Assembly (NCBI GenBank): GCA_028823035.1
Contig: JAPKCI010000036.1
Coordinates: 1 to 38,369, forward strand
Direction: 5' to 3'
DNA: 38,369 bases
DNA from: Rubripirellula sp.
GTDB lineage: Bacteria > Planctomycetota > Planctomycetia > Pirellulales > Pirellulaceae
The first letter of the stretch is position 1. Every line of letters starts with the position of its first letter. Position numbers and translations under genes: made by a program. Below, one piece after another: positions 26,098 to 34,265 of the stretch. The notes beneath the pieces are model-generated. The model did no database searches and was not told where the DNA came from. It saw only the letters and a list, made by a program, of their open reading frames with translations.

Positions 26098-27290
26098 GCG
26101 CCAGAAGTATGGTGGCATGAAGTCAGGGATGGCCAAGCAGCTTAAGTCTCTGGAGAAAGAGAACGCACGTCTGAAAAAGATGGTTGCCGAGCAGGCAATC
26201 GATATGGAAACCCTCAAGGAGGCGGCCAAGGGAAACTGGTAAGCCCTGAACGTCGTCGACGCACGGTATCCACCGTACGGCGCCGTCTGGAGCCAGAGAG
26301 GATCTCGGAGCGACGTGCGTGCCGCGTTCTGGGTCAACCACGCAACACCCAGCGATATCAGTCGCGTCGGGCGGAAGATGAACCGGCTTTGCTAAAGGAG
26401 ATGCGTTCGCTGGCTCGACAACGTCCACGTTTTGGATCTGGACGCATTTATCGGTTGCTGACGCAACGAGGCTGAATTGTAAACGAGAAACGTGTCCATC
26501 GACTTTGGAAGCAAGAGCATAAGCAAGTCCCACGAAAACAACATCGCAAGCGACAACTTCCTGGAGGAGGCGAGAATGGTTGCGTGCGTCACCGTCTCCG
26601 GTACAAGAATCATCTGTGGTCGTATGATTTTGTGACGGATCGGACCGAGGACGGTCGTCAACTACGGTTGTTGTGGTGATCGACGAGTACACGCGAGAAT
26701 GTCTGGCGATTGAAGTGGGTCGTTCGTTCACCGCTCAGGACGTGATGGGTGTTTTACAATACCTGTTCGCCGTACGCGGCACGCCCGAACACATTCCCAG
26801 TGATAACCTTGGCCGTAACACCGGCCCTGAGTTCGTATGCAAGGTGATTCGCCGTTGGCTGGAAGAAGCCGATGTCAAAATATTGTTCATCGCCAAGGGC
26901 AGTCCCTGGGAAAACGGCTATGTCGAATCGTTCAATGGCACGCTTCGCGACGAGTTGTTAAACCGTGAAATCTTTTTGAGATTCGAGGAAGCTTGCTGGG
27001 TGATTGATCGATGGCGACTCGACTACAACCATCACCGCATCCACAGTTCATTGGATTATCAAACCCCTGCCGCGTATGCGGCTGGCTGTGTTCTTCCGGC
27101 TTCGGCTACGCCTCAGCCTCCAGAACACAGCCGAATTACCAACCCCGATTCTCTCACTCAACCTGGTGCAAAGACCGGGGGGGTAGTCAACACAGCTCAT
27201 TGGGCTACTGCTCGCCCGCACCCGAGACGAGAGTGCCAAGTCGTTTTTTAAATTTCGCTACGCTCAATTTAAAAAACGGATTGTCTCAAA
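26098..27290 (+). mobile_element. Broken IS3-family insertion sequence
   Basis: The 3' end of orfA is present to TAA 26240-26242 (KYGGMKSG, then LEKENARLKKMVAEQAIDM, ETLKEAAKGNW), then orfB from about 26236 to 27251. OrfB has the SPERRRRTVSTVRRRLEPER and HRLWKQEHKQ segments, VVIDEYTRECLAIEVGRSF (Asp), IPSDNLGRN (Asp) and WENGYVESFNGTLRDELLN (Glu), i.e. a full DDE core. Lesions: the N-terminal half of orfA is missing, an in-frame TGA lies at 26473-26475 where the family has Trp, and one base is lost near 26672, shifting the frame. It cannot make transposase without repair. A strong hairpin closes its right side. The exact ends were not resolved. Confidence 0.82.
27242..27278. terminator. Bidirectional hairpin terminator at the end of the IS3 orfB
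   Basis: CGTTTTTTAAATT (27242-27254) and AATTTAAAAAACG (27266-27278) are perfect 13-base inverted repeats overlapping the orfB stop codon. The A/T-rich arms provide a U-run on either strand. Confidence 0.65.
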
Positions 27291-27325
27291 AAGCGAATGT
27301 TCTAAGCTAAAAACTGGTATCGTTC

Positions 27326-27757
27326 GTGGGGGAAGATCACACGCAAGCCAGAATTCATTTGACATTTCCATCAAACATGATTGCATTAGACGAAAGAATT
27401 TACATTTCTGGAAAGTCAAACGATGCGTATATAATTGTATATATCGAGCAAAAAAAAGTTACGGCTAATCATATAGATGAGAGTTTTGATTACTTGATCA
27501 AAATCATCGACGACAAGAACCTTCACGTTATCTTTGACTTAACTCAGGCCACTCCTCCTAATGCAGAAGTAAGAGATCGATTAAGACAAAGATTAAATTT
27601 GCTTGAGGATCGTATCTTGTCCTATAGCATCGTGACAGGCAAGAATTATCTCATTAAGGTTGCAGTTAAATTTGTTGCAGCCTCCATTGGTATAAACAAC
27701 ATGAGCTCCTATGCCTCGATTGCCGATGCAAAACAGGCGATATTAAGTGCAAATTAG
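27326..27757 (+). CDS. Small protein of unknown family, upstream partner of the histidine kinase
   Basis: The frame gives up to 143 residues from GTG 27326; ATG 27377 (126 residues) is an alternative, and neither has a convincing ribosome site. AT-rich codon use sets it apart from all genes to the left. The middle part alternates strand and helix (YIIVYIEQKKVTANHIDESF, LHVIFDLTQATPPNAEVRD, VAVKFVAASIGIN, SIADAKQAIL), recalling small STAS/SpoIIAA-like regulatory folds, but I cannot assign a family. It overlaps the kinase gene by 11 bases, so it is co-translated and probably belongs to the same signalling unit. The N-terminus may have been altered by the neighbouring IS. Confidence 0.6.
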   Translation: MGEDHTQARIHLTFPSNMIALDERIYISGKSNDAYIIVYIEQKKVTANHIDESFDYLIKIIDDKNLHVIFDLTQATPPNAEVRDRLRQRLNLLEDRILSYSIVTGKNYLIKVAVKFVAASIGINNMSSYASIADAKQAILSAN

Positions 27758-29753
27758 ACAACACGAATTGTCCGATATTTTATCGCAAATTCTGCATGGC
27801 GGCAAAAACGCATTAACAATTGCTGACATAGATGAAATTGAATCTCCAGAAGAAAAAACAATTGCTTACGGTCTGATTTGCCTAGCGGAAGATGTCGAAT
27901 TCCATAGAAAAAGAAAAGATGAGGCAATTAACAATTTAAAGACAGCGTTATCCTCGGCGACCATACTCGCAGTCACAGATTTGAAGGGAAAAATAAAAGA
28001 GGTTAACCACCGATTTATTGAACTAACTGGCTATGAAGAAGATGAGTTAATCGGAAGCACTTTCGATCTCCTGAATTCGGATTTCCATGAAACATCTTAC
28101 TTTAGTAATTTGTGGGAAACGATTAATGAAGGAAGGGTTTGGCAAGGAGAATTTCGATATGTAAATAAGTACGGCGATTATTTCTGGGTCGACACCAGTA
28201 TCTTTCCAATCACACATGAAGGCGATCGGATCGTAGAGTTTTTATCAATATCAACTGATAAAACCGAACGTATTAAAGCTGAAGCGGAATCAGAATCTGT
28301 TGCCAAGGAATTGCGTCAGTTCATTGAAACCGCCAATGCGCCTATTTTTGGGATCGACAGCAACGGGCTGGTAAACGAATGGAACCAGACTTCTGAAGAA
28401 ATCACAGGATTCAAAAAAGAGGATGTCCTGGGTAAGGATTTGGTTGAGACTTACATCACCGGAGATTACCAAGAAGCGGTAAAGAATGTATTAGACAATG
28501 CGCTAAATGGACAGGAAACGTCCAACTACGAATTGCCGCTGTTTACCAAAGACGGACGCCGGGTAATAGTGCTCCTGAACGCATCTACTCGTAGAAATCC
28601 GGCCGGTGAGATTACTGGGGTGCTGGGTGTCGGCCAAGACATCTCTGAAATGCATGCACTGCGAACAGAATCAGAATCTGTTGCCAAGGAATTGCGTCAG
28701 TTCATTGAAACCGCCAATGCGCCTATTTTTGGGATCGACAGCAACGGGCTGGTAAACGAATGGAACCAGACTTCTGAAGAAATCACAGGATTCAAAAAAG
28801 AGGATGTCCTGGGTAAGGATTTGGTTGAGACTTACATCACCGGAGATTACCAAGAAGCGGTAAAGAATGTATTAGACAATGCGCTAAATGGACAGGAAAC
28901 GTCCAACTACGAATTGCCGCTGTTTACCAAAGACGGACGCCGGGTAATAGTGCTCCTGAACGCATCTACTCGTAGAAATCCGGCCGGTGAGATTACTGGG
29001 GTGCTGGGTGTCGGCCAAGACATTACCACTCTTAACCAATACAAAGAAAACTTGGAAAATACCTTACTAAGTTTGGAAGATAAAAATGTTGAATTAGAGC
29101 GTTTTGCATTTGTCGCTGCGCATGACCTGAAATCACCCCTGATTGGCATCGGCGGTTTGTCGCAAGTACTTTCTGAAACTTATAGTTCTCAGTTGGATAC
29201 TGAGGGTAGGGAAATGCTCAGGCTACTTTCAAGAACAAGCGATACACTAAGAAACCTTATTGACGGATTGCTAGAATACAGTAGATGCGAGAGTGTATTA
29301 AAAGAGAATAAATCTCAGGTAAAATTCAATGGTTTGATAGATGAACTTTCTGGGCTTTTTAGTTATGAGCCAAAACTGACACTCCAACTAAAAACTTCAC
29401 TTACTGAGATGAGAATAAATAAAGCTGTTTTAATGCAAGTTTTGATAAATCTTGTCACTAACGCGATCAAATATAATGACAAGGAAAATGTAGAAATAGA
29501 AATCGGCGTATCAGCATCAACCACTCATTACGAGTTTTATGTGCAAGACAATGGTTCCGGAATATCTCCTAAATACCACGAAACGATTTTTGATCTTTTT
29601 GAAACCATTGTTTCAAAAGATAGGTATGGCATGAAAGGTAACGGAATAGGTTTGGCAGCAATAAAGAAATTAGTAGAAAAAAGTGGCGGCTCAATAAAAG
29701 TAGAGTCAGCACTCACAAAGGGAGCGAAGTTTCTCTTTGCATTTAAAAAATAA
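27747..29753 (+). CDS. PAS-domain sensor histidine kinase with duplicated PAS module
   Basis: The 668-residue product is predicted soluble, with no membrane segment. PAS1 spans about residues 66-180 (TILAVTDLKGKIKEVNHRF, ELTGYEEDELIG). PAS2 (about 187-305) and PAS3 (about 314-432) are identical over 356 bases of DNA. HisKA contains VELERFAFVAAHDLKSPLIG with phospho-acceptor His459. The HATPase_c domain has VLINLVTNAIKYND (N box), VQDNGSGIS (G1) and YGMKGNGIGLAAIKKLVE (G2). Such PAS kinases sense small ligands or redox state and phosphorylate a response regulator; none is encoded nearby. AT-rich codon use and flanking dead transposases point to transfer from a lower-GC donor, perhaps Bacteroidota-like. 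It overlaps the preceding small gene. Confidence 0.92.
   Translation: MQIRQHELSDILSQILHGGKNALTIADIDEIESPEEKTIAYGLICLAEDVEFHRKRKDEAINNLKTALSSATILAVTDLKGKIKEVNHRFIELTGYEEDELIGSTFDLLNSDFHETSYFSNLWETINEGRVWQGEFRYVNKYGDYFWVDTSIFPITHEGDRIVEFLSISTDKTERIKAEAESESVAKELRQFIETANAPIFGIDSNGLVNEWNQTSEEITGFKKEDVLGKDLVETYITGDYQEAVKNVLDNALNGQETSNYELPLFTKDGRRVIVLLNASTRRNPAGEITGVLGVGQDISEMHALRTESESVAKELRQFIETANAPIFGIDSNGLVNEWNQTSEEITGFKKEDVLGKDLVETYITGDYQEAVKNVLDNALNGQETSNYELPLFTKDGRRVIVLLNASTRRNPAGEITGVLGVGQDITTLNQYKENLENTLLSLEDKNVELERFAFVAAHDLKSPLIGIGGLSQVLSETYSSQLDTEGREMLRLLSRTSDTLRNLIDGLLEYSRCESVLKENKSQVKFNGLIDELSGLFSYEPKLTLQLKTSLTEMRINKAVLMQVLINLVTNAIKYNDKENVEIEIGVSASTTHYEFYVQDNGSGISPKYHETIFDLFETIVSKDRYGMKGNGIGLAAIKKLVEKSGGSIKVESALTKGAKFLFAFKK
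28287..28642 (+). repeat. 356-bp direct repeat, copy 1 (PAS2)
   Basis: Bases 28287-28642 equal 28668-29023 at every position I compared, including third codon positions. The period is 381 bases (127 codons), so the reading frame is kept. Identity stops sharply at both ends. Confidence 0.95.
28668..29023 (+). repeat. 356-bp direct repeat, copy 2 (PAS3)
   Basis: It is the second copy of the duplicated PAS segment; the 25 bases between the copies encode the linker with ISEMHALRTE. Perfect identity implies a very recent duplication, gene conversion, or an assembly effect. Confidence 0.95.
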
Positions 29754-29813
29754 AGGTTGCCAACAAAAGGCAGTCAAAACGAGTGCGGCAGCGAGCATGA
29801 TTTTAGTTTCCAT
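29754..29813 (-). pseudogene. Possible signal-peptide stub of a lost gene
   Basis: On the minus strand ATG 29813 begins METKIMLAAALVLTAFCWQP, which looks like a secretion signal. It runs straight into the 3' end of the kinase gene and soon stops. It could be the start of a resident gene cut when the AT-rich segment arrived. No clear ribosome site is seen, so this is weakly supported. Confidence 0.25.
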
Positions 29814-29982
29814 ACTGATGACTTTTGGAATCGTTGTTTCCTGAATTTGTTCGAGACAAATGTCTTGAGCACAATCAATTCAACGAGAGCTTGCTGGATT
29901 TCCTCGCAAGTTTTTTTGCAATAATCTGGGATGGAATATTGCAGAGATCTGCACCACCTCTGTTTACACGGTCAGCAGAGTA

Positions 29983-30047
29983 AAAGGGGACAGGCATCGT
30001 TTGCTCAGCAAGCATTTGGTAGTCGCAGAAAAGTGCCTGTCCCCTTT
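29983..30047. repeat. 65-bp REP-like palindromic element, copy 2
   Basis: AAAGGGGACAGGCA (29983-29996) and TGCCTGTCCCCTTT (30034-30047) are perfect 14-base inverted ends of a 65-base unit, equal in length and opposite in orientation to 7697-7761. It lies between the kinase gene and the broken transposase. The rest of 29814-30311 holds no gene. Confidence 0.87.
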
Positions 30048-30311
30048 CTTCTTCTGCGAGCAAAACGAGCAACGTCCCCGTGGGGTCAAAATACTCAGCC
30101 GAGCGTTAATCACTGCTAAAAAGGCGACTTCCTAGCATTGCCGGCCTCACATCTCGGCCGAACTCAGTGTCGTATCGATACCCTCATTGTCCCCGCCACC
30201 CTTCTCACCGGAACGGCGTGAAGCTTCGATTCCTCATAGGGTTGGTCACGCAACTTTACAATCCGACCACCACCAATGAACGTCTCGGATTTGGTCATCC
30301 AGAGACACCGA

Positions 30312-31392
30312 TAAAACTCGTTCTGCAACCGTGGCAGTTGATGCTGATCATTCTTACCGGCTGGGTCAGTCGACAACAACAAGAAGTCATTTGAATACCT
30401 TCGCACCGAGAATGCCGTTCTCAGAGAATCGATCGCAAGCATCGAATCTTGCTAACCGATGACCAGCGACGGCGTTTGGCAGTCAAAGGAAGGATTCTCG
30501 GTCGCAAACAACTCGAGCAGGTTGTGACTCTGTTCACAACCGGCACGATCCTGCGCTGGCATCGTCAACTGTTGGCCAATAAGTGGAACTACTGCGGCCG
30601 AAAAGAGAAGAGACCGGGGCGACCAAGGATTCGCCAAGTGATCGTTGATTTGACCGTCAAATTCGTGAAGGAGAACCCAACGTGGGGCTACGATCGCATC
30701 AGCGGTGCGCTATCGAACATTGGCTATCACATCTGCGACTCCACCATTGGAAACATCCTCAGAGCTCACGGCATCGAACCAGCACCGACACGCCGTCGCA
30801 CAGGATCCTGGGAATCATTCCTCAAGGCGCATTGGGACGTGATGGCTTCGATCGATTTCACGACCGTGGAAGTCTGGACCAAGGGCGGCCTGAAAACGTT
30901 CTATTTGCTCTTTGTCATGGAGCTAAAAACGCGTCGCGTCAACTTCGCGGGCTGCACCACCAATCCGAACGAAGCGTGGATGAAAACGATCGCCCTCGAA
31001 CTGACCAATCACGAGGACGGTTTTCTCAAGGACAAGCAGTACTTGATCATGGACTGCGATGCGACGTTCAGTAAGTCTTTTCGTGCTTGCCTGTGACGCG
31101 AGGGCGTGAAGCCAGTACGACTGCCACTACGAAGCCCGAACTTGAATGCACACCTGGAGCGATTTTCCGGGTCTCTGAAAGCTGAATGTCTTCACAAACT
31201 TTTCTCTTCGGTGAGACCGCGACACGAAGATCCGTTGGTGCGTTCGTCAAGCATTATCACACAGAACGGAATCATCAGGGTTTGGACAACGAACTGATCG
31301 TGCCGATGGACCGTCCGCCTGACATGGAAGCTGAGATCGAAACGACAGCACGGCTTGGAGGTTTGCTTCGATCGTATCAGCACGCTGCTTAG
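30312..31392 (+). pseudogene. Integrase-core transposase, multiply broken
   Basis: Pieces in three frames assemble one planctomycete transposase: LVLQPWQLMLIILTGWVSRQ, then a frameshift near 30388, EYLRTENAVLRES, another near 30440, then DQRRRLAVKGRILGRKQLEQ through SIDFTTVEVWTKGGLKTFYL (first Asp) and YLIMDCDATF (second Asp). TGA 31094-31096 then interrupts in frame, followed by [20 protein letters not shown] (catalytic Glu). A further frameshift near 31200 leads to [20 protein letters not shown] and the stop at 31390-31392. At least three frameshifts and one nonsense codon make it inactive. The 196-bp repeat that also occurs at 11198-11393 starts six bases after it. Confidence 0.85.
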
Positions 31393-31397
31393 CTTGG

Positions 31398-31593
31398 CCT
31401 GCGACCCGTGTTACCTCACATTGGCTTTGAGCCAGTCGGTGCATCACTGCTGCGCGACGTGCCCGATGTCGCCAGTTTTGATCCTGCCAGCGCCCAATTA
31501 AGATCCGGTCTCGACCCAAAATCTAATCTTCTACCCCGGCGCGACCTCAGATTTCACTGAACAAAGTGCTCGTTCGACTTTTTTGACCCCACG
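31398..31593 (+). repeat. 196-bp repeat, copy directly downstream of the transposase
   Basis: It matches the reverse complement of 11198-11393 with about a dozen differences. Its position right after the transposase stop suggests it is the right-hand end region of that element. Within it TAAGAT...ATCTTA forms a small inverted repeat in the other copy. Confidence 0.85.
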
Positions 31594-31780
31594 CCCTGCT
31601 TGATACGTTTCGGAATTTTCTTCGCTCACCGGCGCTGGAGTTTCGGATTCAATATCAGACATTTCAGGAGGGTGCCAGTGCTGCATGATGGCAGTTAGGT
31701 TTAGCGGTATCGAATCCCGAAACTTCGTAGGCGAAATTCCATGGACGCTTCTATCTTGATTCTGTTTTGACGGACCATTG

Positions 31781-34261
31781 TTATCGTCTCGTGAAATATT
31801 CTGACGAGACGATTGCCAAGAGAATATCGCGTAGTCGGAAGTTGGCATCAGCGGACTGCTCATAGAGCAAGTCAAGGTTCCCGCGATCGCGAAAAGTCAG
31901 CTGGCGTGCCATTGCATAGGAAAGCATATTTTCAACGAAAGCTCGCGAAAACTTAGCTTTATCTTCCAGCAAGATGGTCTTCAGGCCTTGTGGCCCCTCA
32001 AAGGCTCGGCCGTCCATATGAACCGTTCTCGTATCCACAGGAAAGCGTTCTGTTTTATCGCCGTCGTTCTCGCGCGTGGCGACATAGTTGCTTATGTCCT
32101 TGTACTGGTCGCGCCAGCGTCCGATGACGTCGAAGTTCTCCAAAGCGATTCCGAGGGGATCCATCTTCCTGTGGCAGCTATTGCAGTTGGCGTTCTCTCG
32201 ATGCGCATCGATCGTCTGTTTAATCGTCTCCGTTTTCGTCGGTGGACTGAGTGCTGCGATTTCCAAGTTTGCCGGTGTCTCCAGGTGATCACCGTAGAAG
32301 CTTCTCAGTACCCATGCGCCGCGATAAAACGGATTGGTGTATTCCCCATTGTTGGTCGTCATCAGCATGAAGCCGGCCTGTGAAAGAAGGCCTCCGCGAT
32401 ATTGATCGTTCTCGCCAAGCATCACCTTGGAGAATTCCGAAGTAATTTCTTTGGGCCTGTAATCGATCGGTGACACTTTGCTTGCCCCCGGTCTCTTGCT
32501 TAGCTTTGCGGTCGGGTGTCCTTCGATCTGATAAATGTAGTTGAGCTCCGGCGTGATCATTACAAAATCGGAGTCGATAAAGTTCAGCACGCTCAGGTTG
32601 CTTGATAGCACTTCCTGAAAAAACTCCACCGGTTCTTCTTTGATCTGATCTCGGACAAGGTCAAATTCATCAACAGTGAAGATGCTTACGTCCGGTTCGA
32701 TGATCTTGAGCTTTTCAATATCGAGCCATTGATAAACATAGTCACTGGCAAACCGATTGGCTCTTGCGTCCTGCAGCATTCGTAGCGTCTGCTCGCGTCG
32801 GACTTGGGGATCCTTCAGCTTTTCCTGCCTCGCCAATTCGAAAAGCGTCTCGTCGGGCAAGGAGTTCCACAGGAAATACGACATACGTGCAGCGATCGCG
32901 TGCTCATCCAGAGGTCCCGATACGCCTTCCTGCTTATAAAGGAAATTCGGGGAACATAACATTCCGCGAATGCCTGCTTGCAGACCGGAGTAGATGCTTC
33001 GACCAAGGGCGAACTCTTTCTTCGCATGGGTATAGAATTGTTGCATTTCAGCGTCGGAGACGGGACGGCGAAACAGTTTCGGTACAAGCCGGTTCAGAAT
33101 GGCCCGGCATGCTTCATAGCCCGCAGAAGCATCGATGTCTTTGCAATAATTTGTATAGAAGGGCGTCTTGGGTGGCCAAGACTCATACACCGGCCCCGTG
33201 ATGGTCGCTGTCTCAATGCAGAACATCCGCTGGGGATCGCCCCCTTTGACTGAATTGCATCTCAAGACAATGGTGTCTTCGGACGAAAGCCGCGTCGTGA
33301 ACCCTTCACTGGGATCGAACTCCTGCCAGGCAGCATTTTTGTTAATGACAGTTACAATGCTTTGTCCCGCTCCAGTGTTCTTGCGAAGGAAGTAGCTCAT
33401 CGAGTGGGCAACTGATGGCGTGTCTTCGATATCGCTATCTGAAACTTCCTTGACGGCAGGCAATCTTTCTTCAGTACGGCTGCCACGAACAAACTCGGCC
33501 GTGATATAGAATCCCTGTGGCACAATCCGATAGACACCGCTCGTTCTGATCGATGGATTGATTTTAATTTGGGTGGCAGGAGACGCAAAAACCAGCGGAC
33601 GCGAATCTCGTTCAAGGGACGGAGCAAACCCATCGGTATTGTCTTTGTGGCTGAGCGAATCAATGTCTGTGTTTTTCGTTGAGTAGACAACGGCGTGTGG
33701 AGCAGGTTTGTCGCTGACGACACTCTCTGCAATCCGGTTTGCCGCGTTAAAGTACGCCTCCATATCGACCACAGACAGGTGCAGGTTGTCGGCATTGTTA
33801 TTGAAGCCAGCGTCGATGTTGTCCAGTGGCAGTCGGTCCAGCAGAGAGAACTCTGTACCAAAGACATCGTTGACGGTGTTTTGATACTCGACTCGGCTTA
33901 ACCGTTTGAGCATTCCGGGCTTCTGCTTTTCTGCGCGGACCCGCAGTTGATTGCCTAACGCATTTAGCAGTGCCTTGGACTGACCGGCTTTTGGATGTTT
34001 CACCGCCTCTTCCGGCGGCATCTCGCCACTCTCGATCGCCGTATAAATTTCCTCCAGCAGGCTTGCGTCCTGCCATCGCTGCACGTCAATTTGGTCCAGG
34101 CGAAGGCCGGATTTCGGCGCGTCCGGTCCATGGCATGAAACACAAAACGTATCGAAGAACAACTGTGATTGCTCACGAACATCCGCACTGCAACTCGAAG
34201 CACGAGATCCAACAATCAGCGACAGCAAAACAACCGTTTTGGTGATCTTGTAATTCAGCAT
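31781..34261 (-). CDS. DUF1587/1592/1588/1585 cytochrome c-type secreted protein
   Basis: ATG 34261, four bases after the DUF1552 stop, gives 826 residues beginning with a secretion signal (ITKTVVLLSLIVGSRASSCSA). The longer frame from 34426 only overlaps the DUF1552 gene and is rejected. PSCyt1 has the heme motif FCVSCHG and GEMPPEEAVKHP. DUF1587 follows (LKRLSRVEYQNTVNDVFG), then a carbohydrate-binding-like middle, DUF1595/1592 (LVPKLFRRPVSDAEMQQF, RMSYFLWNSLPDETLFELA) and DUF1588 (YRGGLLSQAGFMLMTTNNGE, ANCNSCHRKMDPLGIALENF). DUF1585 closes it (FVENMLSYAMARQLTFRDRG). The family is exported and planctomycete-enriched; substrate unknown. It is operonic with DUF1552. Confidence 0.93.
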   Translation of the reverse strand: MLNYKITKTVVLLSLIVGSRASSCSADVREQSQLFFDTFCVSCHGPDAPKSGLRLDQIDVQRWQDASLLEEIYTAIESGEMPPEEAVKHPKAGQSKALLNALGNQLRVRAEKQKPGMLKRLSRVEYQNTVNDVFGTEFSLLDRLPLDNIDAGFNNNADNLHLSVVDMEAYFNAANRIAESVVSDKPAPHAVVYSTKNTDIDSLSHKDNTDGFAPSLERDSRPLVFASPATQIKINPSIRTSGVYRIVPQGFYITAEFVRGSRTEERLPAVKEVSDSDIEDTPSVAHSMSYFLRKNTGAGQSIVTVINKNAAWQEFDPSEGFTTRLSSEDTIVLRCNSVKGGDPQRMFCIETATITGPVYESWPPKTPFYTNYCKDIDASAGYEACRAILNRLVPKLFRRPVSDAEMQQFYTHAKKEFALGRSIYSGLQAGIRGMLCSPNFLYKQEGVSGPLDEHAIAARMSYFLWNSLPDETLFELARQEKLKDPQVRREQTLRMLQDARANRFASDYVYQWLDIEKLKIIEPDVSIFTVDEFDLVRDQIKEEPVEFFQEVLSSNLSVLNFIDSDFVMITPELNYIYQIEGHPTAKLSKRPGASKVSPIDYRPKEITSEFSKVMLGENDQYRGGLLSQAGFMLMTTNNGEYTNPFYRGAWVLRSFYGDHLETPANLEIAALSPPTKTETIKQTIDAHRENANCNSCHRKMDPLGIALENFDVIGRWRDQYKDISNYVATRENDGDKTERFPVDTRTVHMDGRAFEGPQGLKTILLEDKAKFSRAFVENMLSYAMARQLTFRDRGNLDLLYEQSADANFRLRDILLAIVSSEYFTRR

Positions 34262-34265
34262 GATT

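Noticed and set aside
26473-26475. In-frame TGA in IS3 orfB as a second selenocysteine codon
   Set aside because: The family has Trp here (one-base change from TGG), and the gene also has a frameshift near 26672 and a missing orfA start. It is a plain pseudogene lesion.
31094-31096. In-frame TGA in the integrase-type transposase as recoding
   Set aside because: At least three frameshifts in the same gene show it is decayed, and no Cys is expected at this position.
31531-31875. Minus-strand frame with a protein-like tail (GVKKVERALCSVKSEVAPG) near the 196-bp repeat
   Set aside because: The frame overlaps the 3' end of the DUF1592 gene and its tail simply translates the repeat, which in the other copy continues in a different way; coding is not supported.
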